Positions 26,350 through 35,334 are shown, counted from the stretch's first letter. The stretch: DNA of 64,000 nucleotides from an uncultured Bacillaceae bacterium (GCA_937995745.1 CALKIU010000115.1:1-64000), one strand, 5' to 3'. The notes: generated from the letters alone by a model not told the origin. Made by a program: numbers and translations.

Positions 26350-26376
26350 AACGGCATGAGCGATCGTGCCGTTTTT
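26350..26376 (+). terminator. Terminator in murB-divIB gap
   Basis: AACGGCA/TGCCGTT stem with a 10-nt loop, followed by TTTTC. It lies between the extended -10 at 26301 and divIB, so it may end murB transcripts or attenuate the new one. Confidence 0.7.
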
Positions 26377-26463
26377 CTGCATTTTATGGAAAATATTTCT
26401 TTTTCCCTATGAAAGTCGCTGATTTTGACCGGGCATTTCGTCATGATGTTGGGAGTGATGGAC

Positions 26464-27246
26464 TTGAAGGAAGGAAAGGTTGTCTCTTTGGAAGATCGCG
26501 TCCCGCAGTTGAAAAAAAAACGCCGGAAGAAAGCGAACAGACGGCTGATTATTTTTTTATGCTTATTTTTTCTTCTCGTTCTTGCCATCATTTATTTCCA
26601 ATCTCCGCTGAGCCATGTCAAGTTTATACATATCACCGGCAATCAAGTATATCCTGATGCTGAAATCATTTCAAAAAGCGGCATTACAAAAGGAATCAAT
26701 ATTTGGAATATCGATAAACAAACAGCCGAGAAAAAGATTGAGCAGCTTCCCGAGGTGCGGAATGCGAAAATTTCTGTCCGGTTTCCCAATACGGTCCATA
26801 TCCATGTCGATGAATGGTCCCGTATTGCCTACCTTTTAAAGGATGATCGGTTTATTCCCCTGTTGGAGAATGGAGAAATTCTTGCGGCGGAAAGAGAGCG
26901 CTCCTCTATGAATGCCCCGGTGTTGGTCGGTTTTTCTGCAAAAGAAACCATCTATAAAATGGCGGAAGAACTTGCCAAATTACCAGAGGAAGTATATAAT
27001 TCCATCTCTGAAATCCACTACGCCCCGAAAGAAACGGATAAATATCATGTTCATTTGTATATGAATAATGGCTTTGAAGTCAGTGCTTCCCTTGGCAGTT
27101 TTGCTGAAAAAATGGCCTACTATCCGTCCATGATCAGCCATTTGGATCCGGAGGTAAAAGGATTGATTGATATTGAAGTAGGGGGTTTTTTTCAAGCTTT
27201 TGACGAAGGCATGCAAGAAATGAGTGACAATGATGAAGAAAGGTAG
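26464..27246 (+). CDS. divIB: Cell division protein DivIB (FtsQ)
   Basis: 260-aa bitopic divisome protein. A charged cytoplasmic tail (KKKRRKKANRR), one TM helix (about 28-48), a POTRA domain (about 50-120: VKFIHITGNQVYPDAEII) and a beta domain follow. It stabilises FtsL-DivIC and septal PBP2B. I choose TTG 26464 because GGAGTGAT (26452-26459) lies at the right spacing and the length then matches B. subtilis; an ATG at 26458 would overlap the ribosome site. Confidence 0.9.
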   Translation: MKEGKVVSLEDRVPQLKKKRRKKANRRLIIFLCLFFLLVLAIIYFQSPLSHVKFIHITGNQVYPDAEIISKSGITKGINIWNIDKQTAEKKIEQLPEVRNAKISVRFPNTVHIHVDEWSRIAYLLKDDRFIPLLENGEILAAERERSSMNAPVLVGFSAKETIYKMAEELAKLPEEVYNSISEIHYAPKETDKYHVHLYMNNGFEVSASLGSFAEKMAYYPSMISHLDPEVKGLIDIEVGGFFQAFDEGMQEMSDNDEER

Positions 27247-27931
27247 ATACGTCGTATTATCTCTCGTACTTTTGGTAATCGGGTTCATGATTTCCTTTTC
27301 ATACCACTTAACACAACAGCAAAAAGAGTCGATAAAAATAACAACGAGCCAATGGGAACGGGATATGAAATTAAGAAATGAATTGGTGGAATTGGAAGAA
27401 AAAAACAGGAAGCTGCAAAAAGAATTGTTTGCGAAACAAAAAAAAGTAATGGATATGGAGAAAAAATTGGCCGAAGAACAACAAGCCTATTACGATATGG
27501 CAGAGGAAGCGGAACGATACCGGATTTTTTTGGGCAAAGTGAAAGTGAAAGGGCCCGGAGTCACAGTCACTTTAAAAGACGGCCATTACAATCCTTCTGA
27601 AGAAAATGTGAATAATTATCTTGTTCATGAACGCCATGTTTTTATGGTCGTGAATGAATTGTATGCGGCCGGGGCAGAAGCGGTGGCCGTGAACGGCCAG
27701 CGTCTGTCGCATCGTTCATATATTGTTTGCAACGGTCCGGTCATTGAGATCGATGGCAATCAGCATCCGGCGCCTTTTGAAATTGCCGCCATCGGCGACC
27801 CGGAAGTATTGTCGGCGGCCTTGGAATTGCAGGGCGGAATCAAAGATATGCTTGTCAGTGAGAATATCGAAGTAAAAATAGAAACAAAGAATGAAATCGT
27901 TTTTAATCCCCTTCTCAGTTTGGATGATTAA
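27233..27931 (+). CDS. ylxW: DUF881 protein YlxW
   Basis: 232-aa protein with an N-terminal TM segment (about 6-26), a coiled coil (about 35-90) and a conserved DUF881 domain (VKGPGVTVTLKDG to the C terminus, with AVNGQRLSHRSYIVCNGP). Its function is unproven; in B. subtilis YlxW and YlxX have been linked to division-site proteins. It overlaps the end of divIB by 14 nt. The start is uncertain among GTG 27224, ATG 27230 and ATG 27233, none with a strong ribosome site, so expression may depend on coupling to divIB. Confidence 0.88.
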   Translation: MKKGRYVVLSLVLLVIGFMISFSYHLTQQQKESIKITTSQWERDMKLRNELVELEEKNRKLQKELFAKQKKVMDMEKKLAEEQQAYYDMAEEAERYRIFLGKVKVKGPGVTVTLKDGHYNPSEENVNNYLVHERHVFMVVNELYAAGAEAVAVNGQRLSHRSYIVCNGPVIEIDGNQHPAPFEIAAIGDPEVLSAALELQGGIKDMLVSENIEVKIETKNEIVFNPLLSLDD

Positions 27932-27969
27932 TCCAATTCCCGTTTAAAAAGAAAGACAGGTGAAAGGAC

Positions 27970-28680
27970 GTGGGCAAAAAGAAAGTCCTCAGTTTTACTA
28001 TCATTGCCTTTATTACCGGCATCATGCTTTCCATTCAATTTCAAACGGTGCAAGACCCGGTTGTCCGCGATACACGGGATACAAAACAGTTGCGGGCCGC
28101 ACTCGAAAAAGAGAAAGAATTGCAAGCGGAATTAATAAAGGAATTGCGTTCGAATGAGGAAAAACTATCCAGTTATGAAACGGAAAGAGAGCAAAGCAAG
28201 GAAGAAACGCTGCGAAAGACATTGGAAGAGTTGCAAACGGAAGCCGGATTAACCGAGGCGAAAGGCCCGGGATTGAAAATTTATATAGATAAGGCAAACA
28301 GCCTTCCGGCAGGAGAATTTTATGAAAATTATATATCAGCGGATTTATTGATGAGACTGTTGAATGAAATAAAGATGTATGGGGCCGAACATGTGTCCGT
28401 CTCGGGTCATCGCGTCATCAGTACGACGGTCATAAGGGAGATTGCCGGGGCAACAAAAATTAACGGTTATACTCTTAAAAATTGGCCGATTGAAATTATT
28501 GCGATAACGGAAGATTATAAAAGCGCGGAAAAATTGTCTCATCGTCTGAAAGCTTCCCCGATTGGCGATGATTTTTTTATTGATCATTTGCTGTTGACGG
28601 TATCGGATGCCGAAAGGGAAGTCACTGTTCCGGCATATGAAGACAAGATCCGCATAAAAAACATGGAAACCGCAGATTAG
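27970..28680 (+). CDS. ylxX: DUF881 protein YlxX
   Basis: 236-aa paralogue of YlxW: an N-terminal TM segment (about 5-24), a coiled coil (about 40-95) and a DUF881 domain (AKGPGLKIYID, then HVSVSGHRVISTTVIREIAG). The start is GTG, preceded by AGGTGAAAGGA. Tandem DUF881 genes before sbp-ftsA are conserved in Bacillaceae. Molecular role is not established. Confidence 0.9.
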   Translation: MGKKKVLSFTIIAFITGIMLSIQFQTVQDPVVRDTRDTKQLRAALEKEKELQAELIKELRSNEEKLSSYETEREQSKEETLRKTLEELQTEAGLTEAKGPGLKIYIDKANSLPAGEFYENYISADLLMRLLNEIKMYGAEHVSVSGHRVISTTVIREIAGATKINGYTLKNWPIEIIAITEDYKSAEKLSHRLKASPIGDDFFIDHLLLTVSDAEREVTVPAYEDKIRIKNMETAD

Positions 28681-28705
28681 ACAAGAAATAAAGGGAGGAT
28701 GTGGA

Positions 28706-29068
28706 ATGTGGCTTCCTGTTGCAGGCCTGATATTGGGCATCGTGCTCGGACTTTTGACAGATATCCGGATTCCCCCCGAATACGCCGATTATTTATCCAT
28801 CGCCATCTTGGCTGCATTGGACACATTGTTTGGAGGAATCAGAGCTCATCTGCAGAATGTTTATGACGAAAGGATTTTTATATCCGGTTTCTTCTTTAAT
28901 ATTTTGTTGGCTGCAAGTTTAGCTTTTCTGGGTGTACATATTGGTGTAGACTTATATTTAGCAGCGGTATTTGCTTTTGGAGTAAGGCTGTTTCAAAACA
29001 TTGCCGTCATCCGCAGAATCTTATTGACAAAATTGTCGGCAAGTCGCGGAAAAAAAGAAAAAAGTTAA
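28706..29068 (+). CDS. sbp: Small basic protein Sbp (DUF1290)
   Basis: 120-aa membrane protein with three to four hydrophobic segments (about 3-20, 27-45, 60-78 and 80-100) and a basic C terminus (KLSASRGKKEKS). The DUF1290/Sbp family is found next to ftsA-ftsZ; the function is unknown. AAAGGGAGGATG precedes the ATG. It ends a likely divIB-ylxW-ylxX-sbp unit. Confidence 0.9.
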   Translation: MWLPVAGLILGIVLGLLTDIRIPPEYADYLSIAILAALDTLFGGIRAHLQNVYDERIFISGFFFNILLAASLAFLGVHIGVDLYLAAVFAFGVRLFQNIAVIRRILLTKLSASRGKKEKS

Positions 29069-29179
29069 AATTTATAAAGGGAATTGTACTTTTTTTGCCG
29101 AATAATTTTATAAAATAGAGTAAAAATGTTTGTTTTTTCCTGTGCAAAACGACTTATTTAAGGGGAGGTGCCAGAGAGC

Positions 29180-30460
29180 ATGAACAGCGACATATACGTC
29201 AGTCTTGATATTGGTACATCCAGCATAAAAGTAATCATTGGCGAAATGGTCAATGGTTCTTTAAATATAATCGGCGTCGGCAATGCAAAATCCGAAGGGC
29301 TGAGAAAAGGCTCTATTGTTGATATAGATAAAACGGTTCATTCCATAAAAAAAGCGATTGAACATGCGGAAAGAATGATAGGAATGGAAATCCGGCGGGT
29401 GATTGTCGGGGTTTCCGGCAATCACGTTTCTATTCAGCCGTGCCACGGAGTCGTTGCCGTATCCAGTGAAAACCGGGAAATTTCTGATGTGGATATTGCC
29501 CGGGTGATTGATGCGGCACAAGTGGTATCCCTTCCTCCTGAAAGGGAAATCATCGATTGTATTCCCAAACAATTCATAGTCGACGGTCTCGACGAGATCA
29601 ATGATCCGCGCGGCATGATCGGTGTCCGTCTGGAAATGGAAGGCATGCTGATAACCGGTTCAAAAACGATTTTGCATAATACTCTCAGATGTGTTGAAAG
29701 AGCGGGGCTGGAAATACAGGATATTGTCCTTCAACCGTTGGCAGCCGGCTCATACGCCCTTTCTAAGGATGAAAAACATCTTGGAGTCGCTCTTGTAGAC
29801 ATCGGGGGCGGTTCGACAACCATTTCCGTTTTTGAACAGGGAGATCTCGTTGCAACGAGCATGCTTCCGGTTGGCGGGGATCATATTACCAAAGACTTAT
29901 CCGTGGGATTGCGGATTTCCATGGAAGATGCAGAAAAAATTAAAATTAAGCATGGTTACGCTTTTTATGACCGGGCATCAGAGGATGAAGTTTTTCGGGT
30001 GCCCGTCATCGGAAGCAATCAGTTTCAGCAGATCACCCAATTGGAACTGGCTGATATCATGGAAGCCAGGATAGAAGAAATATTTGAATTGGCCATCAAT
30101 GAAATCAGGCAAATGGGCATTTATGATCTCCCGGGAGGATATGTTTTGACGGGAGGGGTAGCCAGTACCCAGGGAATTCTCGAACTTGCCCAAGCTGTTT
30201 TTCAAAACAGGGTGCGTGTAGCGGCGCCTGATTACATAGGTGTTCGGGAACCGCAATACACAACGGCCGTAGGTTTAATCAAGTTTGCTTATAAAAATGC
30301 CAAAGTACAGGGCCGCATTCTGGGAAGCAGTGTAGCTGCCAATGAAAGCAGCGGCAAACATACGCAAAAGCTTGCCCATCAGACCGCAAAAAAAGAAAAG
30401 CCGACGGAAGAAAGGCTGTCAGTAAGGGTTAAGAGATTTTTCGGATACTTTTTTGAATAG
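29180..30460 (+). CDS. ftsA: Cell division protein FtsA
   Basis: Actin-like ATPase that tethers FtsZ to the membrane. The 426-aa protein has the phosphate 1 loop YVSLDIGTSSIKVIIGEM near the N terminus, the SHS2/1C domain, the phosphate 2 motif ALVDIGGGSTTISVF, and a C-terminal amphipathic helix (VRVKRFFGYFFE) for membrane targeting. The ATG at 29180 gives the family start; GTG 29168 lies inside the AGGGGAGGTG ribosome site. Confidence 0.96.
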   Translation: MNSDIYVSLDIGTSSIKVIIGEMVNGSLNIIGVGNAKSEGLRKGSIVDIDKTVHSIKKAIEHAERMIGMEIRRVIVGVSGNHVSIQPCHGVVAVSSENREISDVDIARVIDAAQVVSLPPEREIIDCIPKQFIVDGLDEINDPRGMIGVRLEMEGMLITGSKTILHNTLRCVERAGLEIQDIVLQPLAAGSYALSKDEKHLGVALVDIGGGSTTISVFEQGDLVATSMLPVGGDHITKDLSVGLRISMEDAEKIKIKHGYAFYDRASEDEVFRVPVIGSNQFQQITQLELADIMEARIEEIFELAINEIRQMGIYDLPGGYVLTGGVASTQGILELAQAVFQNRVRVAAPDYIGVREPQYTTAVGLIKFAYKNAKVQGRILGSSVAANESSGKHTQKLAHQTAKKEKPTEERLSVRVKRFFGYFFE

Positions 30461-30587
30461 GGCCGTTTTTCCGGAGGGTTCCAATGTTTTGAGAAAATCA
30501 ATATTGTTAAAAGAATTTTTGCCCTAAAGAATACAGGCCCGTTTATTCGTTTTTATTGACTAACAGGACGAATTAGGAGGATTTGCC

Positions 30588-31724
30588 ATGCTGGAATTTG
30601 ATACAAATACGGATTCGTTGGCGACAATAAAAGTAATTGGTGTGGGCGGCGGCGGGAGCAATGCCGTAAACAGGATGATAGAGGATGGAGTTCGAGGGGT
30701 AGAATTTATTGCCGTTAACACGGATGCACAAGCATTGAACTTGTCCAAGGCGGATATAAAGATGCAAATCGGCGCCAAGCTCACGAGAGGGCTTGGGGCC
30801 GGAGCCAATCCGGAAATAGGAAAAAAAGCGGCAGAAGAAAGCAAGGAACAAATCGAAGAAGTTTTGCGCGGAGCAGACATGGTATTTGTTACTGCGGGAA
30901 TGGGCGGCGGAACCGGAACAGGTGCCGCACCCATCATCGCGCAGATTGCCCGTGACCTCGGGGCTCTTACTGTCGGAGTTGTGACCCGTCCTTTTAGTTT
31001 TGAAGGCAGAAAACGTGCAAAACAGGCCGAGGGAGGCATTCAGGCTCTAAAACAAGCGGTTGACACTTTAATTGTCATTCCTAATGACAGGTTGTTGGAA
31101 ATTGTGGATAAGAATACACCGATGCTTGAAGCATTCAGGGAAGCTGACAATGTTTTGCGTCAAGGAGTCCAAGGCATTTCCGACCTGATCGCCGTTCCGG
31201 GATTGATAAATCTTGACTTTGCAGACGTAAAAACAATCATGTCCAATAAAGGTTCCGCACTGATGGGAATCGGCATTTCGTCCGGAGAAAACCGCGCCGC
31301 CGAAGCGGCTAAAAAAGCAATTTCCTCCCCCCTTCTGGAAACGACCATTGATGGTGCAGAAGGCGTGATTATGAACATCACCGGAGGAACAAATTTGAGT
31401 CTCTTCGAAGTGCAAGAGGCGGCGGACATTGTGGCTACCGCTTCGTCTGAAGAGGTTAATATGATTTTCGGCTCCGTCATTAACGAGGATTTAAAGGATG
31501 AAATTGTTGTAACAGTGATTGCCACCGGCTTCAAAGAAGATGAGCATCAGGAAAAATCCGTCAACAATGTGGCTGGGGGAAAATATTCCTTTAATAAGGC
31601 GCGAAGAGAGCCAAAACTTGATGAAGATGTTTCGGAAAAGGGAAGACCCCATTCCTCGCAATTTGAAGAAACGTTAGATATTCCAACGTTTTTGCGCAAC
31701 CGAAACAGAAACAGAAGACGTTAA
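30588..31724 (+). CDS. ftsZ: Cell division protein FtsZ
   Basis: Tubulin-like GTPase that forms the Z-ring. The 378-aa protein carries the GTP signature GGGTGTGA (106-113), the T7 loop around NLDFADVKTIM, a variable linker (about 320-360) and the C-terminal conserved peptide DIPTFLRNRNRNRR, which binds FtsA and SepF. TAGGAGG precedes the ATG. It lies 127 nt after ftsA and is followed by a terminator. The bpr gene that follows ftsZ in B. subtilis is absent. Confidence 0.98.
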   Translation: MLEFDTNTDSLATIKVIGVGGGGSNAVNRMIEDGVRGVEFIAVNTDAQALNLSKADIKMQIGAKLTRGLGAGANPEIGKKAAEESKEQIEEVLRGADMVFVTAGMGGGTGTGAAPIIAQIARDLGALTVGVVTRPFSFEGRKRAKQAEGGIQALKQAVDTLIVIPNDRLLEIVDKNTPMLEAFREADNVLRQGVQGISDLIAVPGLINLDFADVKTIMSNKGSALMGIGISSGENRAAEAAKKAISSPLLETTIDGAEGVIMNITGGTNLSLFEVQEAADIVATASSEEVNMIFGSVINEDLKDEIVVTVIATGFKEDEHQEKSVNNVAGGKYSFNKARREPKLDEDVSEKGRPHSSQFEETLDIPTFLRNRNRNRRR

Positions 31725-31803
31725 AAAGTTTTCCCGATTCTGCGGCATTTCTGTCTGTAAGAAGATGCCGGCATGATACGAATTTTCGCAATATGTGAAA
31801 AAA

Positions 31804-31842
31804 GGGGAGCAGTCCGGTCAGGGCTGCTCCTTTCATCATTTT
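31804..31842 (+). terminator. Terminator after ftsZ
   Basis: GGGGAGCAG pairs with CTGCTCCTT, with further inner pairs and a small loop (31804-31832). It is followed by a broken T tract, TCATCATTTTT. Confidence 0.65.
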
Positions 31843-31884
31843 TCGGAAGGATGAATGGAAAATTGTCTTTTTTTTGTACAAAAT

Positions 31885-31918
31885 ATGACACACTTTCTTG
31901 GCCATGATAGGTTATACT
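31885..31918 (+). promoter_or_regulatory. Spo0A-type spoIIG promoter with 22-nt spacing
   Basis: ATGACA at 31885-31890 and TATACT at 31913-31918 are 22 nt apart. The B. subtilis spoIIG promoter is known for this unusually long spacing and needs Spo0A~P to fire. I see only degenerate 0A-box-like sequences nearby (TTGTCTTT at 31863, TATGACA). The rest of the 322-nt ftsZ-spoIIGA gap holds the ftsZ terminator and a leader without other signals. Confidence 0.55.
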
Positions 31919-32046
31919 CTTTAGTAAATCCAATATTTTCCTTTTACTATTTTTATGTGCCAGCGGAAATAGAATGGCCATTCAATATATAGACAGTTGA
32001 GTGCCGGAATCGCGCGGCAGGAAAATTGCTGTAAGGGGGGGAGGAG

Positions 32047-33000
32047 TTGGATATATATTTGGATGTCGTATGGGCACTCAACTTTCTGTTTGATAGTCTT
32101 CTTTTATATTTAACCGCCGTTATTTTAAAAAGAACAGTCAAATTATGGAGAGTTTTTCTTGGCGGATTGATTGGTTCGTTCCTTGTCTTGCTGTGGTTTT
32201 CTCCGTTAAATGTTCCGGCGGGACATCCTTTTACAAAGTTTCTTTTTTCAATTTTCATGGTAGCCTCCGTATTTGGGTATAAACGATTCAGCTATTTTTT
32301 TAACGGCCTCCTCACTTTTTATTTAATGACTTTTTTAATTGGCGGCATTCTAATTGGAGTGCATTATTTTCTGCAATTTGAACCAGCGGTCAGTGCCCAA
32401 GCTGTGATCGGATTGGTTCAAGGATTTGGCGATCCCGTCAGTTGGCTGTTTGTTTTAACCGGCTTCCCTCTGGCCTGGCATTTTTCCAGAAAATCTTTGG
32501 ATAATTTGGAAATGACAAAAATAAATTATGCGCAATTGGTGGATGTTTATATAAAAATATTCCGTACGGAGCTCTATTTGCGCGGCCTTGTGGACAGCGG
32601 CAATCAACTTTATGATCCTGTTTCCAAAATGCCTGTCATGGTAGTGTCGTTGCATAACCAACGGGGGAAAATCCCTGAAGTCCTGGCGGAACTGGCGGCA
32701 AATCCGGGGCGGATGATTAACGGGGAAACAGACTTTCCCGGGGAATTCAAAACGAAAATGAGGGTGGTTCCGTGCAAGGTTCTCGGGCAGGATCACCAAC
32801 TGCTATTGGCCGTAAAACCGGATGAAGTCGTGATTAAGAAAAAAGATCAATTTTACCGGATAAAGAAATGCCTGGTGACTTTTACGATTCAACAATTATC
32901 GCCGGATGGTCGCTTTCAGTGCATCGTTCATCCGAAGATGTTGACAGGACGGAAAAATTGTACGGCCGGACAGGTTGAGACAACTTTCCCCGAATCGTAA
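32047..33000 (+). CDS. spoIIGA: Sporulation sigma-E factor processing peptidase SpoIIGA
   Basis: Membrane aspartic protease that cleaves the pro-sequence from SigE in the mother cell. The 317-aa protein has five N-terminal TM helices (residues about 1-150) and a C-terminal protease domain with the catalytic Asp183 in GLVDSGNQLYDP. The start is TTG, 7 nt after AAGGGGG. It is followed 41 nt later by its substrate gene sigE. Confidence 0.95.
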   Translation: MDIYLDVVWALNFLFDSLLLYLTAVILKRTVKLWRVFLGGLIGSFLVLLWFSPLNVPAGHPFTKFLFSIFMVASVFGYKRFSYFFNGLLTFYLMTFLIGGILIGVHYFLQFEPAVSAQAVIGLVQGFGDPVSWLFVLTGFPLAWHFSRKSLDNLEMTKINYAQLVDVYIKIFRTELYLRGLVDSGNQLYDPVSKMPVMVVSLHNQRGKIPEVLAELAANPGRMINGETDFPGEFKTKMRVVPCKVLGQDHQLLLAVKPDEVVIKKKDQFYRIKKCLVTFTIQQLSPDGRFQCIVHPKMLTGRKNCTAGQVETTFPES

Positions 33001-33041
33001 AAGGTGTTTGAGAAAAAAGTGTTATAAAGGAGGGCCATCTT

Positions 33042-33761
33042 ATGAAAAGTTTGCGCCTGCGCTTATCCTATTATTGGAACAAATTGCTGATTAAGCTGGG
33101 AATAAAAACGGATGAAATCTTTTATATCGGCGGAAGCGAAGCGCTCCCACCTCCTTTAAGCAAGAAAGAAGAAGAAGCTTTGTTGAAAAAGCTGGCCGAA
33201 GGGGATCAGGAGGCGAGATCTACTTTAATTGAAAGAAATTTGCGGCTTGTCGTTTATATTGCCAGAAAATTCGAAAACACGGGCATTCATATAGAGGATT
33301 TAATCAGCATCGGCACAATCGGCCTCATTAAAGCGGTTAATACTTTTAAACCGGAGAAAAAAATCAAGTTGGCTACATATGCATCAAGATGCATCGAAAA
33401 TGAAATCTTGATGTATTTGCGGAGAAACAATAAAGTAAGGTCGGAGGTATCATTTGATGAACCGTTAAACATTGATTGGGACGGAAATGAATTGCTCCTC
33501 TCCGATGTTTTGGGGACGGATGATGACATCATTACAAAAAATCTTGAAGCTTCAGTGGATAAAAAGTTGCTTTTTAAAGCTTTGCATCAATTGTCCGACC
33601 GGGAAAAGCAAATTATGGAACTGAGATTTGGCCTCGGGAATGGAGAGGAAAAAACACAAAAAGACGTGGCCGATATGTTGGGAATATCTCAGTCCTATAT
33701 TTCCAGACTGGAAAAAAGAATCATCAAAAGGTTGAAAAAAGAGTTTAATAAAATGGTTTAA
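33042..33761 (+). CDS. sigE: RNA polymerase sporulation sigma-E factor (pro-form)
   Basis: Mother-cell sigma factor made as an inactive precursor. The 239-aa protein has an amphipathic pro-sequence (about residues 1-27: MKSLRLRLSYYWNKLL and on) removed by SpoIIGA, region 2 with RLVVYIARKFENTG and KLATYASRCIENEILMYLR, and region 4 with an HTH (KDVADMLGISQSYISRLEKR). Length equals B. subtilis SigE. AAAGGAGGG precedes the ATG. Confidence 0.98.
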   Translation: MKSLRLRLSYYWNKLLIKLGIKTDEIFYIGGSEALPPPLSKKEEEALLKKLAEGDQEARSTLIERNLRLVVYIARKFENTGIHIEDLISIGTIGLIKAVNTFKPEKKIKLATYASRCIENEILMYLRRNNKVRSEVSFDEPLNIDWDGNELLLSDVLGTDDDIITKNLEASVDKKLLFKALHQLSDREKQIMELRFGLGNGEEKTQKDVADMLGISQSYISRLEKRIIKRLKKEFNKMV

Positions 33762-33776
33762 CACGGTTTCCCCCTC

Positions 33777-33808
33777 TGCCGGTACATGACAGTACGGGCA
33801 TTTTTTTT
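33777..33808 (+). terminator. Terminator after sigE
   Basis: TGCC-G-GTAC/GTAC-G-GGCA stem with one G-G mismatch and a 6-nt loop (33777-33800), followed by eight T. It limits read-through from spoIIG into sigG. Confidence 0.75.
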
Positions 33809-33945
33809 GCAAGAATTTTCAGGAAAATGATAACCAAAATTTATCAATCATTGAGGAAAAATTTCCTTATAGTAAAAACGCTTCCCGGTGCGCAAGTTTC
33901 ACGGCGGATGGACATGGTGCATGATTTTGCCAACGTGATGGCCGT

Positions 33946-34010
33946 GCATATTTTTCCTCCCCAAGGAGATACTGTTTTTTGTACAGCAACTCCTGTGAGG
34001 AGGGAAAGAA
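33946..34010 (+). promoter_or_regulatory. SigF/SigG-type promoter and SD-masking leader of sigG
   Basis: GCATA at 33946-33950 and GGAGATACTG at 33965-33974, 14 nt apart, match forespore (SigF/SigG) promoter elements. In the leader CTCCT (33990-33994) can pair with AGGAG (33998-34002), the sigG Shine-Dalgarno. A second anti-SD stretch, CCTCCCC (33956-33962), lies upstream of the predicted start site, so only read-through RNA would contain it. Confidence 0.6.
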
Positions 34011-34790
34011 TTGACACGAAACAAGGTGGAAATTTGCGGTGTTGATACGTCGAAACTTCCCGTGTTAAAAAATGAGGAAATGCGGGAACTATTCAAGAGG
34101 ATGCACAATGGAGACAAAACCGCGCGTGAAAAGCTTGTGAATGGAAATTTGCGGCTCGTATTGAGTGTCATCCAACGCTTTAACAACCGGGGAGAGTATG
34201 TGGACGATCTCTTCCAAGTCGGATGCATCGGTCTCATGAAATCCATCGATAATTTTGATTTAAGCCAAAATGTAAAATTTTCCACTTACGCTGTTCCGAT
34301 GATAATCGGGGAAATAAGGCGGTATTTGCGGGATAATAATCCCATCCGCGTATCCCGGTCTTTGCGGGACATTGCTTACAAAGCTTTGCAAGTGAGAGAA
34401 AAATTGATGAATAAAACGTCCAGGGAGCCTACTCCTGACGAGATAGCAAAGGAATTGGGCGTCCCCCATGAAGAAATTGTTTTTGCTCTCGATGCCATTC
34501 AAGATCCGGTGTCGTTGTTTGAACCGATTTACAATGACGGCGGGGATCCCATTTATGTCATGGACCAGTTGAGCGACGAGAAAAACAAGGATGCCCATTG
34601 GATTGAGGAAATTGCCTTGAAAGAAGGAATGAGAAGGCTTAATGAAAGGGAAAAGCTGATTTTGCGAAAAAGATTTTTCCAAGGAAAGACGCAGATGGAA
34701 GTGGCTGAAGAAATCGGAATTTCCCAAGCTCAAGTGTCAAGATTGGAAAAAGCGGCTATCAGACAAATGAACAAGAATATACAAAGTTAA
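34011..34790 (+). CDS. sigG: RNA polymerase sporulation sigma-G factor
   Basis: Late forespore sigma factor. The 259-aa protein is nearly collinear with B. subtilis SigG. It has the conserved N terminus NKVEICGVDTSKLPVL, region 2 with DDLFQVGCIGLMKSIDNFD and KFSTYAVPMIIGEIRRYLRD, and region 4 HTH (MEVAEEIGISQAQVSRLEKAA). The start is TTG, after GAGGAGGGAAAGAA. The weak start codon and the maskable ribosome site suggest tuned translation. ylmA and ylmB, which follow sigG in B. subtilis, are absent. Confidence 0.98.
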   Translation: MTRNKVEICGVDTSKLPVLKNEEMRELFKRMHNGDKTAREKLVNGNLRLVLSVIQRFNNRGEYVDDLFQVGCIGLMKSIDNFDLSQNVKFSTYAVPMIIGEIRRYLRDNNPIRVSRSLRDIAYKALQVREKLMNKTSREPTPDEIAKELGVPHEEIVFALDAIQDPVSLFEPIYNDGGDPIYVMDQLSDEKNKDAHWIEEIALKEGMRRLNEREKLILRKRFFQGKTQMEVAEEIGISQAQVSRLEKAAIRQMNKNIQS

Positions 34791-34818
34791 GCTGCCTTAT
34801 GGGCAGCTTTCATTTTTT
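34789..34818 (+). terminator. Terminator after sigG
   Basis: Perfect 8-bp stem AAGCTGCC/GGCAGCTT with a 5-nt loop (34789-34809), followed by TCATTTTTT. It overlaps the sigG stop codon. Confidence 0.75.
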
Positions 34819-35026
34819 ACAAGCGTCTTTTCATTCATGACACAAAGGGCTTAAGAGTTTGGCGAAGGAGCTGGAGAAGGCGGCAACACACGCAGCTGTT
34901 ATCCGGCGGAAAGAAGCGGCCGACGGACATTGTGAACAACAGCATTTCTTCTTAATATGAAGGTGGTGTGTTTTTCTTTTTTCGTCAGACATATGTATAT
35001 ATTAAGTTGAACTTGGGGGGTTCCTG

Positions 35027-35272
35027 ATGAGGTTATCAGAGTTTCAAGCAAAGGATGTTGTGAATCTTTCGGACGGAAAAATACTCGGGCATGTCGGCGA
35101 CGTGGATATTCATCCGGGGACGGGAAAAATTGAATCGGTCATAATCGGAGGCAACGGAAAGACTTTCGCATTTTTCAACAGAAATGAAGAAATCACAATT
35201 TCTTGGAACAATATAATTAAAATTGGCAAAGATGTAATATTTGTGCGGTTTAATGAGTCCCATTCCCAATAA
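35027..35272 (+). CDS. ylmC: YlmC/YmxH family PRC-barrel protein
   Basis: 81-aa PRC-barrel protein of the sporulation-associated YlmC/YmxH family. The hallmark DGKILGHVGDVDIHPGTGKIESVIIGG covers the first half. Its role is unclear; family members occur almost only in spore formers. TTGGGGGG lies before the ATG. The upstream 236-nt gap after sigG holds the sigG terminator and an AT-rich tract with ACATATGTATATATT (about 34989-35003) that could be a sporulation -10 region, unproven. Confidence 0.88.
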   Translation: MRLSEFQAKDVVNLSDGKILGHVGDVDIHPGTGKIESVIIGGNGKTFAFFNRNEEITISWNNIIKIGKDVIFVRFNESHSQ

Positions 35273-35334
35273 ATTTTTGCTCAGCAAACGGGCAAGTATG
35301 ATACACTAAAGAAAAACGAAGAGGTTGCATAAAA

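Noticed and set aside
33827..34045. 72-aa ORF between sigE and sigG
   Set aside because: It covers the sigG promoter and leader and overlaps sigG in another frame.
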